From DATFMH01 sp035267045 (GTDB taxonomy: Bacteria; Bacteroidota; Rhodothermia; Balneolales; DATFMH01), in NCBI GenBank assembly GCA_035267045.1, contig DATFMH010000182.1:1-28252 (forward strand): 28,252 nucleotides of DNA, given 5' to 3'. Numbering within the stretch: position 1 is the first letter of the stretch; each line of letters begins with the position of its first letter. A program made the translations under genes and the position numbers. Below are positions 1-8,093 of the stretch, piece by piece. A model generated the notes under the pieces. That model saw only the letters and a program-made list of their open reading frames with translations, was not told the origin of the DNA and made no database searches.

Positions 1-116
1 TATTTTGTTATTAGGCTTTGTGATATTCATGTAATCCACTTGTGATACTTTTGTGATTAATTCCTGTCTAAGCATGGTTAAATAACGAGTGTACAATCTG
101 ACTTAACACTTAAACC

Positions 117-1469
117 ATGAAAGCCATGAAACCCAAAAATAATTTCTTAGTCACGGCAATTATTATACTTGCGGTGATGATCACACAAACTGCCTGCAAT
201 TCGAATAACTCGAATAGAAAAGTCAATAGCCGGTTTAAAGTAACCATACAGAATACGAGTATGGCCTATGATGCTATCAAGAGTGGCGCTTTTACCACGC
301 CGGTTGGACAAAGTAATGCCGGACCTATTCTTCCGGGACAATCTTTTGAATTCTCATTCACTGCTCCAGTTGGGGCACGTTTATCATTGGCAACGATGTT
401 TGTTCAATCGAATGACTGGTTCTATGCTACCGGAGAACAGGGGATGCCGTTATATAACAGTGACGGAACTAAAATAACAGGAGATGTAACCTCACAGTTA
501 TCACTGTATGATGCCGGTACGGAAGCTGACCAGGAGCCGGGCACGGGATCCAATCAGGCTCCGCGTCAATCTGCCCCAAATACTGGTCCGGCCGACCCGA
601 ATCCCAATGTACGCATGATTAACGATTCCAGTTTACCATCTGCAGATCAGGTCATAAAAGTAACATTGATGTCGGATGGGACAACATACGGTTTTAAAGT
701 AAAAATTGAGAACGTGTCCAATTCAAATACTTTACAAACATCCCAGGGGAGTGTAGCCGTACCTCTGTCACCGGGTAATTGGTTCGTGCATAGCTCGGAT
801 AAAACGGCTTTGTTATTTAAAACTGGTCAGCCCGATTACGGTAACGGCCTTGAAGCTTTGGCAGAAGATGGTAATCCATCGAACCTTGCTGATTATTTCA
901 GCTCACATACAGGATTAACCGTACCATTATCGCCGGGTGTATTTGCCATCTATCAAAATGATAATCCATTGTTTATGTCCGGCAGCCCTGCGGAGGGTAA
1001 TGGCCTGGAAGCCTTGGCTGAAGATGGTAATCCTGACATGTTATTCACCAGTTTGAGTTCTGATAACCAGGTTTTGATGCATGGTCTGTTTGATACACCG
1101 GATGGATCGACATCAAAAAGTATCTTATTGCCTGGTCAAACATATAGTTTCTCTTTTCAGGCGGAAGAAGGTGATAAACTAACATTTGCCACAATGTATG
1201 CACAATCGAACGATTGGTTTTATTCAGCCGGACAGAATGGTATTGACCTTTTTCAAAATGGGGCAGCCATATCTGGGGATATTACAGGTGATATCATGTT
1301 ATGGGATGCCGGTACGGAAGCGAATGAAGAGCCGGGTATCGGATCCAATCAGGCTCCGCGTCAATCTGCCGCTAATACGGGAACGGCCGACCCAAATAAT
1401 AGTGTCAGGACCGTGGATGAGTCGATGTATCCAAAGGTTCTAAAAGTTACTATTAACCCCGTAAAGTAA
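117..1469 (+). CDS. Exported lipoprotein with two spondin-like domains
   Basis: A 450-residue exported protein. The N-terminus has a basic start, a hydrophobic stretch (about residues 10-25) and a Cys at 27 (TQTAC), read as a probable lipoprotein signal although the lipobox is not ideal. A spondin_N-like domain spans about 38-170, with the motif LATMFVQSNDWFYATGEQG, a DAGTEA motif and an N-Q-A-P-R-Q-S stretch. A second, similar domain spans about 195-445, and the same motifs return as LTFATMYAQSNDWFYSAGQ and DAGTEANEEPG. Between them an NGLEALAEDGNP block occurs twice. Spondin domains in bacteria are secreted adhesion-like modules of unknown ligand; the role here is unknown. ATG at 117 was taken as start; a second in-frame ATG at 126 is equally possible, and no clear Shine-Dalgarno is visible. 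It is monocistronic, followed by a terminator-like hairpin. Confidence 0.85.
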   Translation: MKAMKPKNNFLVTAIIILAVMITQTACNSNNSNRKVNSRFKVTIQNTSMAYDAIKSGAFTTPVGQSNAGPILPGQSFEFSFTAPVGARLSLATMFVQSNDWFYATGEQGMPLYNSDGTKITGDVTSQLSLYDAGTEADQEPGTGSNQAPRQSAPNTGPADPNPNVRMINDSSLPSADQVIKVTLMSDGTTYGFKVKIENVSNSNTLQTSQGSVAVPLSPGNWFVHSSDKTALLFKTGQPDYGNGLEALAEDGNPSNLADYFSSHTGLTVPLSPGVFAIYQNDNPLFMSGSPAEGNGLEALAEDGNPDMLFTSLSSDNQVLMHGLFDTPDGSTSKSILLPGQTYSFSFQAEEGDKLTFATMYAQSNDWFYSAGQNGIDLFQNGAAISGDITGDIMLWDAGTEANEEPGIGSNQAPRQSAANTGTADPNNSVRTVDESMYPKVLKVTINPVK

Positions 1470-1495
1470 CATACGGCTAAAGTCTCATAAAAATG

Positions 1496-1530
1496 CAGGT
1501 CCCGTAATATTTGATACCATGCGGGATCTG
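1496..1530 (+). terminator. Probable intrinsic terminator after the spondin lipoprotein
   Basis: CAGGTCCCGTA at 1496-1506 pairs with TGCGGGATCTG at 1520-1530 (11 bp with G-U pairs, loop of 13 nt). It is followed by a T-rich stretch ending in TTCTTTTTTA. It lies just past the stop at 1469. Confidence 0.6.
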
Positions 1531-1631
1531 TGTTTAATTCTTTTTTAGAAGTTCTGGTCGATGAAGTTGCTGATATAACTATTGGTTATGTAAATCTATA
1601 TATTACTTATGAATGTAAATAATTGAATATT

Positions 1632-2366
1632 ATGGCAGATAAGTATAGCAAACGGGTATTGATAGTAGAAGATGATCCCGATATCCGGGAACTGGTGGAT
1701 ATCAATATAAGAGACATCGGACTGGAGCTTGACATGGCCGGAGATGGTATGGAAGGGTTTGAAAAAGCTGCCAAAAACCGGTATGACATAATAATTCTGG
1801 ATTTAATGTTACCCGGTATGGATGGAATGGAAATATGTAAGAAACTACGAGCCCAAAAGGATCAAACCCCAATTTTAATGCTTACTGCAAAATCACAGGA
1901 GTTGGACCGTGTTCTGGGTTTGGAACTTGGAGCCGATGATTACCTTACAAAACCATTTAGCATTCGCGAATTGTTAGCGAGGATAAAAGCTTTATTGAGA
2001 CGCTCGGAGATTACGGCCGGGAAACAGGATGTTGTGGAAAAATCGGATAATCCTCTCCATTTTGGTGATCTGGTCATTGATACCGTTAGTCGAAAGGTAA
2101 AACTCAAGGGGGAAACCATTCAGGTGACAGCCAAAGAACTGGAACTACTGCAGCTATTGGCATCTAATCCTGGACATACATTTACGCGACAGGAACTTCT
2201 GGATAAAGTATGGGGCTATCAGTTTGAGGGGTATGAGCACACCGTCAACTCACACATTAATCGATTGCGAACAAAAATAGAGGATGACCCATCTCAACCG
2301 GTCTACCTGAAAACAGTTTGGGGAATTGGTTACCGTTTTGTTGAACAGGAAGAACTTACATTATGA
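1632..2366 (+). CDS. OmpR/PhoB-family response regulator
   Basis: A 244-residue transcription factor of a two-component system. The receiver domain (about 8-120) has the acidic pair D14/D15, phosphoacceptor D57 (in IILDLMLPG), T85 and K107 (in LTKPFS). The C-terminal winged-helix DNA-binding domain (about 140-240) has the usual ELELLQLLASNPG, R-Q-E-L-L and VWGIGYRF motifs. The start is set at ATG 1632 (MADKYSK); an upstream in-frame TTG at 1623 is possible but family members begin near residue 1 of this choice. Its stop overlaps the start of the histidine kinase by 4 nt, so the two are translationally coupled and almost certainly cognate. Targets are unknown. The preceding spondin lipoprotein and downstream secreted proteins are candidates only by position. 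Confidence 0.95.
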   Translation: MADKYSKRVLIVEDDPDIRELVDINIRDIGLELDMAGDGMEGFEKAAKNRYDIIILDLMLPGMDGMEICKKLRAQKDQTPILMLTAKSQELDRVLGLELGADDYLTKPFSIRELLARIKALLRRSEITAGKQDVVEKSDNPLHFGDLVIDTVSRKVKLKGETIQVTAKELELLQLLASNPGHTFTRQELLDKVWGYQFEGYEHTVNSHINRLRTKIEDDPSQPVYLKTVWGIGYRFVEQEELTL

Positions 2367-3874
2367 AATCATTCTTCAAGTCTTTTTACGGCAAGTTATC
2401 GGCCGTTTTTCTGTTATTGCTGATCATTGTTGGAGCGGTACAGATTTACCTTACCTATAATGCGTCCATGCGATATCTGGAAGAAGTCGATCAAAAGCTC
2501 AATCTGCACCTGGCCGGTAACATCGCCGGTGAATTACAGCCGATGGTTAAAGATAGTTTGTCTGTGTCTGCCATCAGGGAATCCATACACTACATGATGG
2601 TGATGAATCCTAAAGTTGAAATTTATTTAACCGGTCACGATGGGAAAATACTGGCTTTTTTCGCTGATCCTCCCCAAAAATTGAATCAGAAATATATTAA
2701 CCTGAAACCGGTTCACAAGTTTTTAAGTGGAAATAAAAGATCGTTGATATTGGGTGAAGACCCGCGTCAACCTGATAAACAAAAACCGTTTTCCGCTGCT
2801 ACTTTAAATATCGGATCGAAAGGACAGGGTTACGTCTATATCATTTTAGGCGGTGAGCAGTACGATACAGCCATGAGTATGGTAAAAGACAGTTACATAT
2901 TACAAACAAGTTTGAAAATATTGGTTATGGTCCTGTTTTTAACCGGTCTTATCGGACTTATTTTGTTTGCCTTTCTTACCCGGCGGATCAGAAAGATGTC
3001 GACGGCAGTAAAAGCTTTTGAGAATGGTGATATGAAAAGACGTATCCATGTAACCAGCGATGACGAAATCGATGAATTGGCGGGTAGTTTTAATAAAATG
3101 GCTGATACAATCGTATCCAATATGGATAAATTGAAGAAGACGGATAAATTGCGAAGAGAATTGATTGCCAATGTATCTCATGATTTACGAAGTCCCCTGG
3201 CGTCGATTCAGGGTTACCTCGAAACCATAATGCTTAAAGGTGGTCATATAAGTAATGAAGAACGAGATAAATACCTGGAGATCATATTTAACAACACCAG
3301 CCAATTGGGAAAATTGATATCCGACCTTTTTGAACTCTCGAAGCTTGATGCCCGGGAGATAAAACCACGACCGGAACCTTTTTCAATCGCGGAGCTGGCA
3401 CAGGATGTTGTAATGAAATTAAAACCGTCGGCCGAGAAGAAGAAAATCGATCTTAAGGTTGAAGCAAATGGCGTTATTTCTATGGTATATGGTGATATTG
3501 GATTGATTGAACGTGCTTTAACAAATATCATAGATAATGCTGTCCGTTACACTCCGGCAAGTGGCCGGGTCACCGTTCAAGTCAAAAATACCGATGAGAA
3601 GGCAGAAGTGGAGATTGAAGACACAGGGCCCGGCGTAGAGAAAGAGGAACTAAATCATCTTTTCGATCGATTTTATCGTTTGGAAAAAAGCAGAAATCGA
3701 TCGGACGGGGGATCGGGATTGGGCCTGGCAATTGCTAAAAAAGTGTTGGATATACAACAAATAGCCCTAACTGTAGAAAGTAAAGTAGGTAAAGGTACCC
3801 GCTTCAGATTTTTGGTTAACAGATGGAAATCCGGTAATAACGAAGGCTATCATTTAAAAGGGCGCATGTCGTAA
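2363..3874 (+). CDS. Membrane sensor histidine kinase
   Basis: A 503-residue inner-membrane sensor kinase, partner of the preceding regulator. It has TM1 at about 12-30, a periplasmic sensor region at about 31-182, TM2 at about 184-206 and a HAMP domain at about 207-260 (TSDDEIDELAGSFNKMAD). The HisKA dimerisation domain carries the phospho-His H273 (VSHDLRSPLASIQGYLE). The HATPase domain follows: N-box N392 (NIIDNAVRYTP), G1 DTGPG at 420-424 and G2 GGSGLGL at 449-455. All catalytic motifs are intact. The sensor region has no domain I can name, so the stimulus is unknown. The start codon overlaps the regulator stop (ATGA). Confidence 0.95.
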   Translation: MKSFFKSFYGKLSAVFLLLLIIVGAVQIYLTYNASMRYLEEVDQKLNLHLAGNIAGELQPMVKDSLSVSAIRESIHYMMVMNPKVEIYLTGHDGKILAFFADPPQKLNQKYINLKPVHKFLSGNKRSLILGEDPRQPDKQKPFSAATLNIGSKGQGYVYIILGGEQYDTAMSMVKDSYILQTSLKILVMVLFLTGLIGLILFAFLTRRIRKMSTAVKAFENGDMKRRIHVTSDDEIDELAGSFNKMADTIVSNMDKLKKTDKLRRELIANVSHDLRSPLASIQGYLETIMLKGGHISNEERDKYLEIIFNNTSQLGKLISDLFELSKLDAREIKPRPEPFSIAELAQDVVMKLKPSAEKKKIDLKVEANGVISMVYGDIGLIERALTNIIDNAVRYTPASGRVTVQVKNTDEKAEVEIEDTGPGVEKEELNHLFDRFYRLEKSRNRSDGGSGLGLAIAKKVLDIQQIALTVESKVGKGTRFRFLVNRWKSGNNEGYHLKGRMS

Positions 3875-3886
3875 ACAGGCGTAAAA

Positions 3887-3919
3887 AACAGTATGCAGTA
3901 AATAATACCGCATACTGTT
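3887..3919 (+). terminator. Hairpin after the two-component operon
   Basis: AACAGTATGC (3887-3896) and GCATACTGTT (3910-3919) form a perfect 10-bp stem with a 13-nt loop, 12 nt after the kinase stop. There is no strong U tract after it, so termination efficiency is uncertain. Confidence 0.45.
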
Positions 3920-4061
3920 AAACTAATTAGATAGAATGTAGATATAGCATTGAAAAATAGACCGGGACCTGTTTATAGTCCCTTAAACTATTATCAATGT
4001 AATATCCCCATTTTAATCTTGTGAAGTAATCAGTTGATTAAAAAAACGGTCTGTATTTAAA

Positions 4062-4088
4062 TAGATCGATCAAAAATTCGATCGACTA
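4062..4088. terminator. Hairpin between convergent genes
   Basis: TAGATCGATC (4062-4071) pairs with GATCGACTA (4080-4088) with one bulged A and an 8-nt loop. It includes the stop codon of the minus-strand small gene. On the minus strand a T run follows at 4046-4041. A role as terminator for that gene is plausible but weakly supported. Confidence 0.3.
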
Positions 4089-4283
4089 AATCAATACTTT
4101 CTCTGGCTCTACCTTTTTACGTGGAGTCCACTGAGTGGTATCCACAACAAGTTCAACCGTTTTATAACGCATTTGAGTTTCGTTATCATACCGGTATCGA
4201 ACACAGATGAGTCTGTCGCCGTATTCTTTCATCAATTTTTTTGTACCCCGTTGTCCGGGTTTGAGTGTTAATTTTGTATCCAT
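4086..4283 (-). CDS. Small conserved hypothetical protein
   Basis: A 65-residue, strongly basic protein without signal peptide or membrane segment. The core R-L-I-C-V-R-Y-R-Y-D and RYKTVELVVDTTQW resembles a small conserved hypothetical family I recall from other Gram-negative bacteria, with no known function. The ATG at 4283 is preceded by an excellent ribosome binding site (GAGAGACGTAT), which argues that the gene is real. It stands alone, convergent with the two-component operon and divergent from the creatininase-like gene. The N-terminal K-L-x-L-K-P-G-Q-R-G-T-K-K stretch could bind nucleic acid, but that is a guess from charge only. Confidence 0.65.
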   Translation of the reverse strand: MDTKLTLKPGQRGTKKLMKEYGDRLICVRYRYDNETQMRYKTVELVVDTTQWTPRKKVEPEKVLI

Positions 4284-4636
4284 ATACGTCTCTCGTTATC
4301 TATAAATAAGTATAAGACTAATATAAAACCCTTAGCTTATTACGCAAATAAATTTACAATTATATTTACCAATTAACTAATGCTAATATATGCATTTACG
4401 AGCGTTGATTAATAATTAATGTTTAGTAAGAATAATTAAAACAATATTATATAAAAAGAGGGATTGGGTACTTAATCAATAAAAAAACATGAATAAAAAT
4501 ATTTATAGATTTGATTTATATAAGCACAATTTAGCCGAATCTGTATAAATGCTATTGATAATTATGCAGGATTATGTTAATCATAAGTATGAGAATGTAA
4601 TATAGCGTTCATCGAATTAACAAAGAGAGAGGTGTT
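4284..4636. promoter_or_regulatory. Divergent intergenic region
   Basis: A very AT-rich stretch of 353 bp between the start of the minus-strand small gene and the start of the plus-strand creatininase-like gene. It must hold promoters for both. No open frame of useful length, RNA gene or clear operator repeat was seen. The GAGAGACGTA leader of the small gene is at 4285-4294 and the GAGAGAGG leader of the other gene is just before 4637. Confidence 0.4.
4285..4294 (-). promoter_or_regulatory. GAGAGACGTA ribosome-binding leader (copy 1)
   Basis: On the minus strand GAGAGACGTA ends 1 nt before ATG 4283. The identical 10-mer precedes the SQR-like gene (5831-5840) and the DsrE-like gene (8084-8093). 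Confidence 0.5.
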
Positions 4637-5488
4637 ATGGCTATTCATTGGAGAGGAAGATATGCTTTTATTTTTGTCTTGTTTGTATTAGCGCCTTTTT
4701 TTATTGCAAGTCTGGTGGCTCAGAATAAAGATGCGCCATTAACAAGGGAAATGAATGTAATAAACTGGAATGATTTTGCCCGTTTAGTGCCGGATAGAAT
4801 ACAAACAGTTCTTTTGCCAGTGGGTACACTGGAACCTCATGGTGTAATACCAAATGGCTCCGATAACATCGCACCGCAAGCCATGGCACGCGCTATTGCG
4901 GATAGGGTGAATGCCATGATCGCTCCCACTCTTAATTATGGGGTAACGGGAAGTATGTCGGCATTTCCCGGAGCATTTGAGATATCCCCTAATGCTTATC
5001 GTTTATTCATAAGTGACATTATTAAAGGGCTGGCTAAAAACAAGTTTAAGAATATCATAATTTTGAATGGGCACGGCGGCCCGCAGACAACTATTCTCCA
5101 GGAAGTATCCGAAAACCTGTCACAGAAGTACAGGGTTCGAATATTGGTGATAAACTGGTGGAGTTTAACATCCAAAGACACTGAGGATGTTTTTAAAGAA
5201 AATGGCGGTCACGCGGGTAATAATGAAACGGCCTATATACAGGCTATTAATCCAAATTATGTACACAAGGAGTTATTCAATAAAGATATGGCTACGGCTT
5301 ATCCCAATGGTTCGGCCTGGTCAGCTTATCCTTATCCATCATCCATAGGATTATATGAAGAAGGACAGGGATACCCGACTTTTGATGAGAAGCAATCGAA
5401 AAAATATTACCAATTAGTAAACAAACATGTGGGCGATTTAATCATGGAAGTTATACGAAAATGGAATATGGCGGGCCTGTATCGCTGA
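4637..5488 (+). CDS. Exported creatininase-family amidohydrolase
   Basis: A 283-residue protein of the creatininase/creatinine amidohydrolase superfamily, which are metal-dependent C-N hydrolases. A hydrophobic segment at about 9-28 followed by LVAQNK suggests a Sec signal peptide or anchor, so it should act outside the cytoplasm; most family members are cytoplasmic. Likely metal ligands are E66, H68 (GTLEPHG), D76 (GSDN), H146 (NGHGGP) and E197 (HAGNNETA). These match the E-x-H / D / H / E pattern of the family, so it is probably catalytically active. The true substrate cannot be told; the family includes creatininase, formamide hydrolases of riboflavin-related pathways and mycofactocin peptidase. 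ATG 4637 follows AGAGAGAGG. It appears monocistronic. Confidence 0.85.
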   Translation: MAIHWRGRYAFIFVLFVLAPFFIASLVAQNKDAPLTREMNVINWNDFARLVPDRIQTVLLPVGTLEPHGVIPNGSDNIAPQAMARAIADRVNAMIAPTLNYGVTGSMSAFPGAFEISPNAYRLFISDIIKGLAKNKFKNIIILNGHGGPQTTILQEVSENLSQKYRVRILVINWWSLTSKDTEDVFKENGGHAGNNETAYIQAINPNYVHKELFNKDMATAYPNGSAWSAYPYPSSIGLYEEGQGYPTFDEKQSKKYYQLVNKHVGDLIMEVIRKWNMAGLYR

Positions 5489-5843
5489 TAACATTTAAAA
5501 TAATGTATAAACAAGTTGGGTATTAAGGTGTTGAAAGGAAAATAAATTGTTTCAGTATAGTTTTACCGATTGTTTCAGGATAAGTTATTTGAACGGCTTC
5601 CAATTTAAATTAAAGCCTGGTTAAGGAATAGTATTTAAGATAAATTAGTCTTAAATTTATTACAAAGACGTAGATATGGTTAAAGTGTGTAGTGTAATCA
5701 TGATTTTTGTATTAATGCACAGAATATAACCGAAGCTCTTTTACATAATTTGATAATATCCTGCAACTACAAAAAATGATCAGTTGGTAATATGATGCTG
5801 TATGGAATAAAGAAGCAGGATAACTAAGAAGAGAGACGTAATA
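5489..5843 (+). other. Intergenic region before the sulfur operon
   Basis: A stretch of 355 bp, AT-rich, with no gene I can support. A small AT-rich hairpin (ATTTAAGA 5633-5640 with TCTTAAAT 5649-5656, loop 8 nt, followed by TTATT) may end the creatininase-like transcript. The remainder presumably carries the promoter of the sulfur operon; no defined operator was recognised. Confidence 0.35.
5831..5840 (+). promoter_or_regulatory. GAGAGACGTA ribosome-binding leader (copy 2)
   Basis: Ends 3 nt before ATG 5844 of the SQR-like gene and is identical to the leaders at 4285-4294 (minus strand) and 8084-8093. Confidence 0.5.
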
Positions 5844-7073
5844 ATGAAAAAACTTGTAATCCTCGGTGCGGGTACCGCCGGGACTATGATGTTGAATAAA
5901 TTGAGCGGAGTACTGGATAACGAAGAATGGCAAATCACAATAGTTGATCAGTACGAAACCCATTATTATCAACCTGGTTTTCTATTTATACCTTTTGGTA
6001 TATATAATAAAAAGGACGTAATTAAACCAAAACGCGATTTTTTCCCTCCGGGAACCAATGTCATAATTTCTCAAATTGAGAAAATTGAACCGGAGAATAG
6101 TCGTGTATTGCTTGTCAACAATAAAATACTGTCGTATGACTATCTGATCATTGCCACCGGTACAAAGATTCATCCGGAGGAAACCGAAGGTTTGAAAGAT
6201 AAACTGTGGCATAAGGAAATCTTCGATTTTTATACGATTGAAGGTGCTCTGGCTTTGGCCGATTTTTTTAAGAACTGGAAAGGTGGTAAACTGGTTCTCA
6301 ATATCACCGAGATGCCGATAAAGTGTCCGGTAGCTCCTCTTGAGTTTATTTTCCTGGCTGACTGGTATTTTACAGAAAAAGGAATACGTGATAAAGTAGA
6401 CCTTCATTTCGTCACTCCTTTACCGGGCGCTTTTACCAAACCCAAAGCCTCGGAAAAGCTCGGTGATATGCTCGATAAGAAAAATATCCGTTTATCAACC
6501 GACTTCAGTATTGGCAGCGTCGATAATGATGAAAAAAAGATCATTTCCTGGGATGAACGGGAAGTGCCTTTTGATGTTTTAATTACGATACCCACCAATA
6601 TGGGAGATGAGGTAATTGCCCGCAGCGGATTGGGAGATGAATTGAATTTCATTCCCACAAACAAACATACCCTTCAGGCAGATAATTACGAAAATATATT
6701 CGTAATCGGTGATGCTACAAATCTGCCCAGCTCTAAAGCCGGTTCAGTTGTGCATTTCCAATCGGACATTCTGTTTGAGAATTTTTTAAACGTGATTGAA
6801 GACCGGGAACCGACAGAGTCTTACGATGGGCACGCCAACTGTTTCATAGAGTCTGGTTTTGGGAAAGGTGTTTTAATCGATTTTAACTACGATACCGAAC
6901 CGTTACCGGGTAAATTCCCGTTGCCGGGTGTCGGACCGTTTTCACTTCTCGAAGAAACGAAAATGAATCACTACGGAAAAGTGATGTTCCGGTGGATGTA
7001 TTGGAATTCACTGTTGCGTGGTAAAGAACTTCCCATTGAATCGCATATGTCCATGGCCGGAAAGAGGATGTAG
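5844..7073 (+). CDS. Sulfide:quinone oxidoreductase-like flavoprotein
   Basis: A 409-residue FAD-dependent oxidoreductase of the SQR/FCSD/NDH-2 superfamily. The N-terminal dinucleotide-binding motif is GAGTAG (8-13), a second FAD contact is VIGDATNLPSSKAG (287-300), and the C-terminus (SLLEETKMNHYGKVMFRWMYW) is amphipathic as in membrane-attached SQRs. Two cysteines match SQR redox Cys positions: C161 (MPIKCPVAP) and C333 (GHANCF). A third Cys near residue 125 is absent, as in SQR types using only two. Expected reaction: sulfide, or a related sulfane donor, oxidised to sulfane sulfur with electrons to the quinone pool at the inner membrane. It leads an operon with DUF1641, TusE-like and DsrE-like genes (gap of 1 nt to the next gene), which supports a sulfur role. 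A related quinone reductase with another donor cannot be excluded. Confidence 0.85.
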   Translation: MKKLVILGAGTAGTMMLNKLSGVLDNEEWQITIVDQYETHYYQPGFLFIPFGIYNKKDVIKPKRDFFPPGTNVIISQIEKIEPENSRVLLVNNKILSYDYLIIATGTKIHPEETEGLKDKLWHKEIFDFYTIEGALALADFFKNWKGGKLVLNITEMPIKCPVAPLEFIFLADWYFTEKGIRDKVDLHFVTPLPGAFTKPKASEKLGDMLDKKNIRLSTDFSIGSVDNDEKKIISWDEREVPFDVLITIPTNMGDEVIARSGLGDELNFIPTNKHTLQADNYENIFVIGDATNLPSSKAGSVVHFQSDILFENFLNVIEDREPTESYDGHANCFIESGFGKGVLIDFNYDTEPLPGKFPLPGVGPFSLLEETKMNHYGKVMFRWMYWNSLLRGKELPIESHMSMAGKRM

Positions 7074-7074
7074 T

Positions 7075-7716
7075 ATGGATAAAGAACTATATGATGTACC
7101 GGTAAATGAGATGCAGGAACAAATCGATTCCATCAATAGAAAGTTGGACATTGTTCTTGAAGAAATTGAATTACAACGCCGTCATCGCCGGGCTATGGAA
7201 GATTTGCAGGATGACCTGGTACGTGTCGGTAAAGGCGTTTATCAGTCGGCTGTAGAAGAACTGGAACAGGTTCACGATTATATGGATACAAGTGATGTCC
7301 TGTTTCTGGGGAAACTATTACTGAGAAATATCAATAACCTGACCAGATTATTCCAAAAGCTGGAGAGTACGATGGATTTCTTTAATGATTCGGCTCCTAT
7401 TACAAGAGAGCTGGCCATCGATCTCATGAACCGGCTTGATGAATATGAACGCAAAGGATATTTCCGTTTTATACGCGATTTATCCGAAGTACTGGATAAA
7501 ATCGTGACAACCGTAGAACCGGATGATATACAAAAAGCCGGGAATAACCTGGTGAATGTTATTGAGACAGCTAAAAAATCCGATTTGAGTGTACCGGATA
7601 AAATTTCGCTCATTTCATTGCTCAGGGAATTGAATTCACCTGAAATGAAGCGGGCTATGGCTGTGACGATCAGATTCGTCAGGAATATTTCAAATCAACC
7701 GAGTAATAAATTATAA
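7075..7716 (+). CDS. DUF1641 protein, SQR-associated
   Basis: A 213-residue soluble helical protein. The N-terminus (about 5-45) is a predicted coiled coil (EMQEQIDSINRKLDIVLEEI). The DUF1641 region follows, with LGKLLLRNINNLTRL, FRFIRDLSEVLDK and a conserved C-terminal LRELNSPEMKRAM. DUF1641 proteins are typically encoded next to, or fused with, SQR-like or formate-dehydrogenase-related oxidoreductases, and their biochemical role is not known. Start set at ATG 7075, one nucleotide after the SQR stop; an upstream in-frame start at 7018 lies inside the SQR gene and is rejected. The very tight spacing suggests a stoichiometric partner of the flavoprotein. Confidence 0.85.
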   Translation: MDKELYDVPVNEMQEQIDSINRKLDIVLEEIELQRRHRRAMEDLQDDLVRVGKGVYQSAVEELEQVHDYMDTSDVLFLGKLLLRNINNLTRLFQKLESTMDFFNDSAPITRELAIDLMNRLDEYERKGYFRFIRDLSEVLDKIVTTVEPDDIQKAGNNLVNVIETAKKSDLSVPDKISLISLLRELNSPEMKRAMAVTIRFVRNISNQPSNKL

Positions 7717-7758
7717 CACCTGAAGAATATTTTAAAGAAAATCAAACAGGAGCAAATC

Positions 7759-8076
7759 ATGTCGAACGTTGAAATTTTAGGAAAACAGTTAGAACTGGAT
7801 GCAGATGGTTATCTGGCTAACTATAAGGACTGGAACGAAGATATAGCCAAAGAACTGGCAAGGGAAGAAGGCATCAGTGAACTGACTGAACGCCATTGGT
7901 TGGTTATCAATTTCATGCGAAAAGAATATGAAGAAAAAGGTGACGGGCCATCCATACGTAGGCTTACAAAACAAAGTGGTGTTCCCATTAAAGAATTGTA
8001 TCAATTATTCCCGAAAGGACCCGCCAAGAAAGCCGCTCGTATTGCCGGTATCCCCAAACCTAAAGGTTGTATCTAA
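7759..8076 (+). CDS. TusE/DsrC-like sulfur carrier with a single C-terminal Cys
   Basis: A 105-residue protein of the TusE/DsrC/DsvC family, small cytoplasmic sulfur-relay proteins. Family hallmarks are ELDADGYLANYKDWNEDIA near the N-terminus, the helix region ELTERHWLVINFMRKEY, and the flexible C-terminal arm ending IAGIPKPKGCI. The penultimate Cys (C104, CysA) is present. The second arm Cys, expected 11 residues upstream in true DsrC, is Ala93. It should therefore carry sulfur as a persulfide, as in TusE-type transfer, rather than form the DsrC trisulfide or disulfide cycle. It is preceded by an AGGAG-type ribosome site and followed after 17 nt by the DsrE-like gene. No dsrAB genes are in the window. 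Confidence 0.92.
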   Translation: MSNVEILGKQLELDADGYLANYKDWNEDIAKELAREEGISELTERHWLVINFMRKEYEEKGDGPSIRRLTKQSGVPIKELYQLFPKGPAKKAARIAGIPKPKGCI

Positions 8077-8083
8077 AATCAAG

Positions 8084-8093
8084 GAGAGACGTA
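8084..8093 (+). promoter_or_regulatory. GAGAGACGTA ribosome-binding leader (copy 3)
   Basis: Directly abuts ATG 8094 of the DsrE-like gene and decides that start. The same 10-mer occurs at 5831-5840 and, on the minus strand, at 4285-4294. Confidence 0.5.

Noticed and set aside
5712..5972. 86-codon minus-strand frame before the SQR-like gene
   Set aside because: Low-complexity hydrophobic translation with no family resemblance, overlapping the start of a real gene; no ribosome site.
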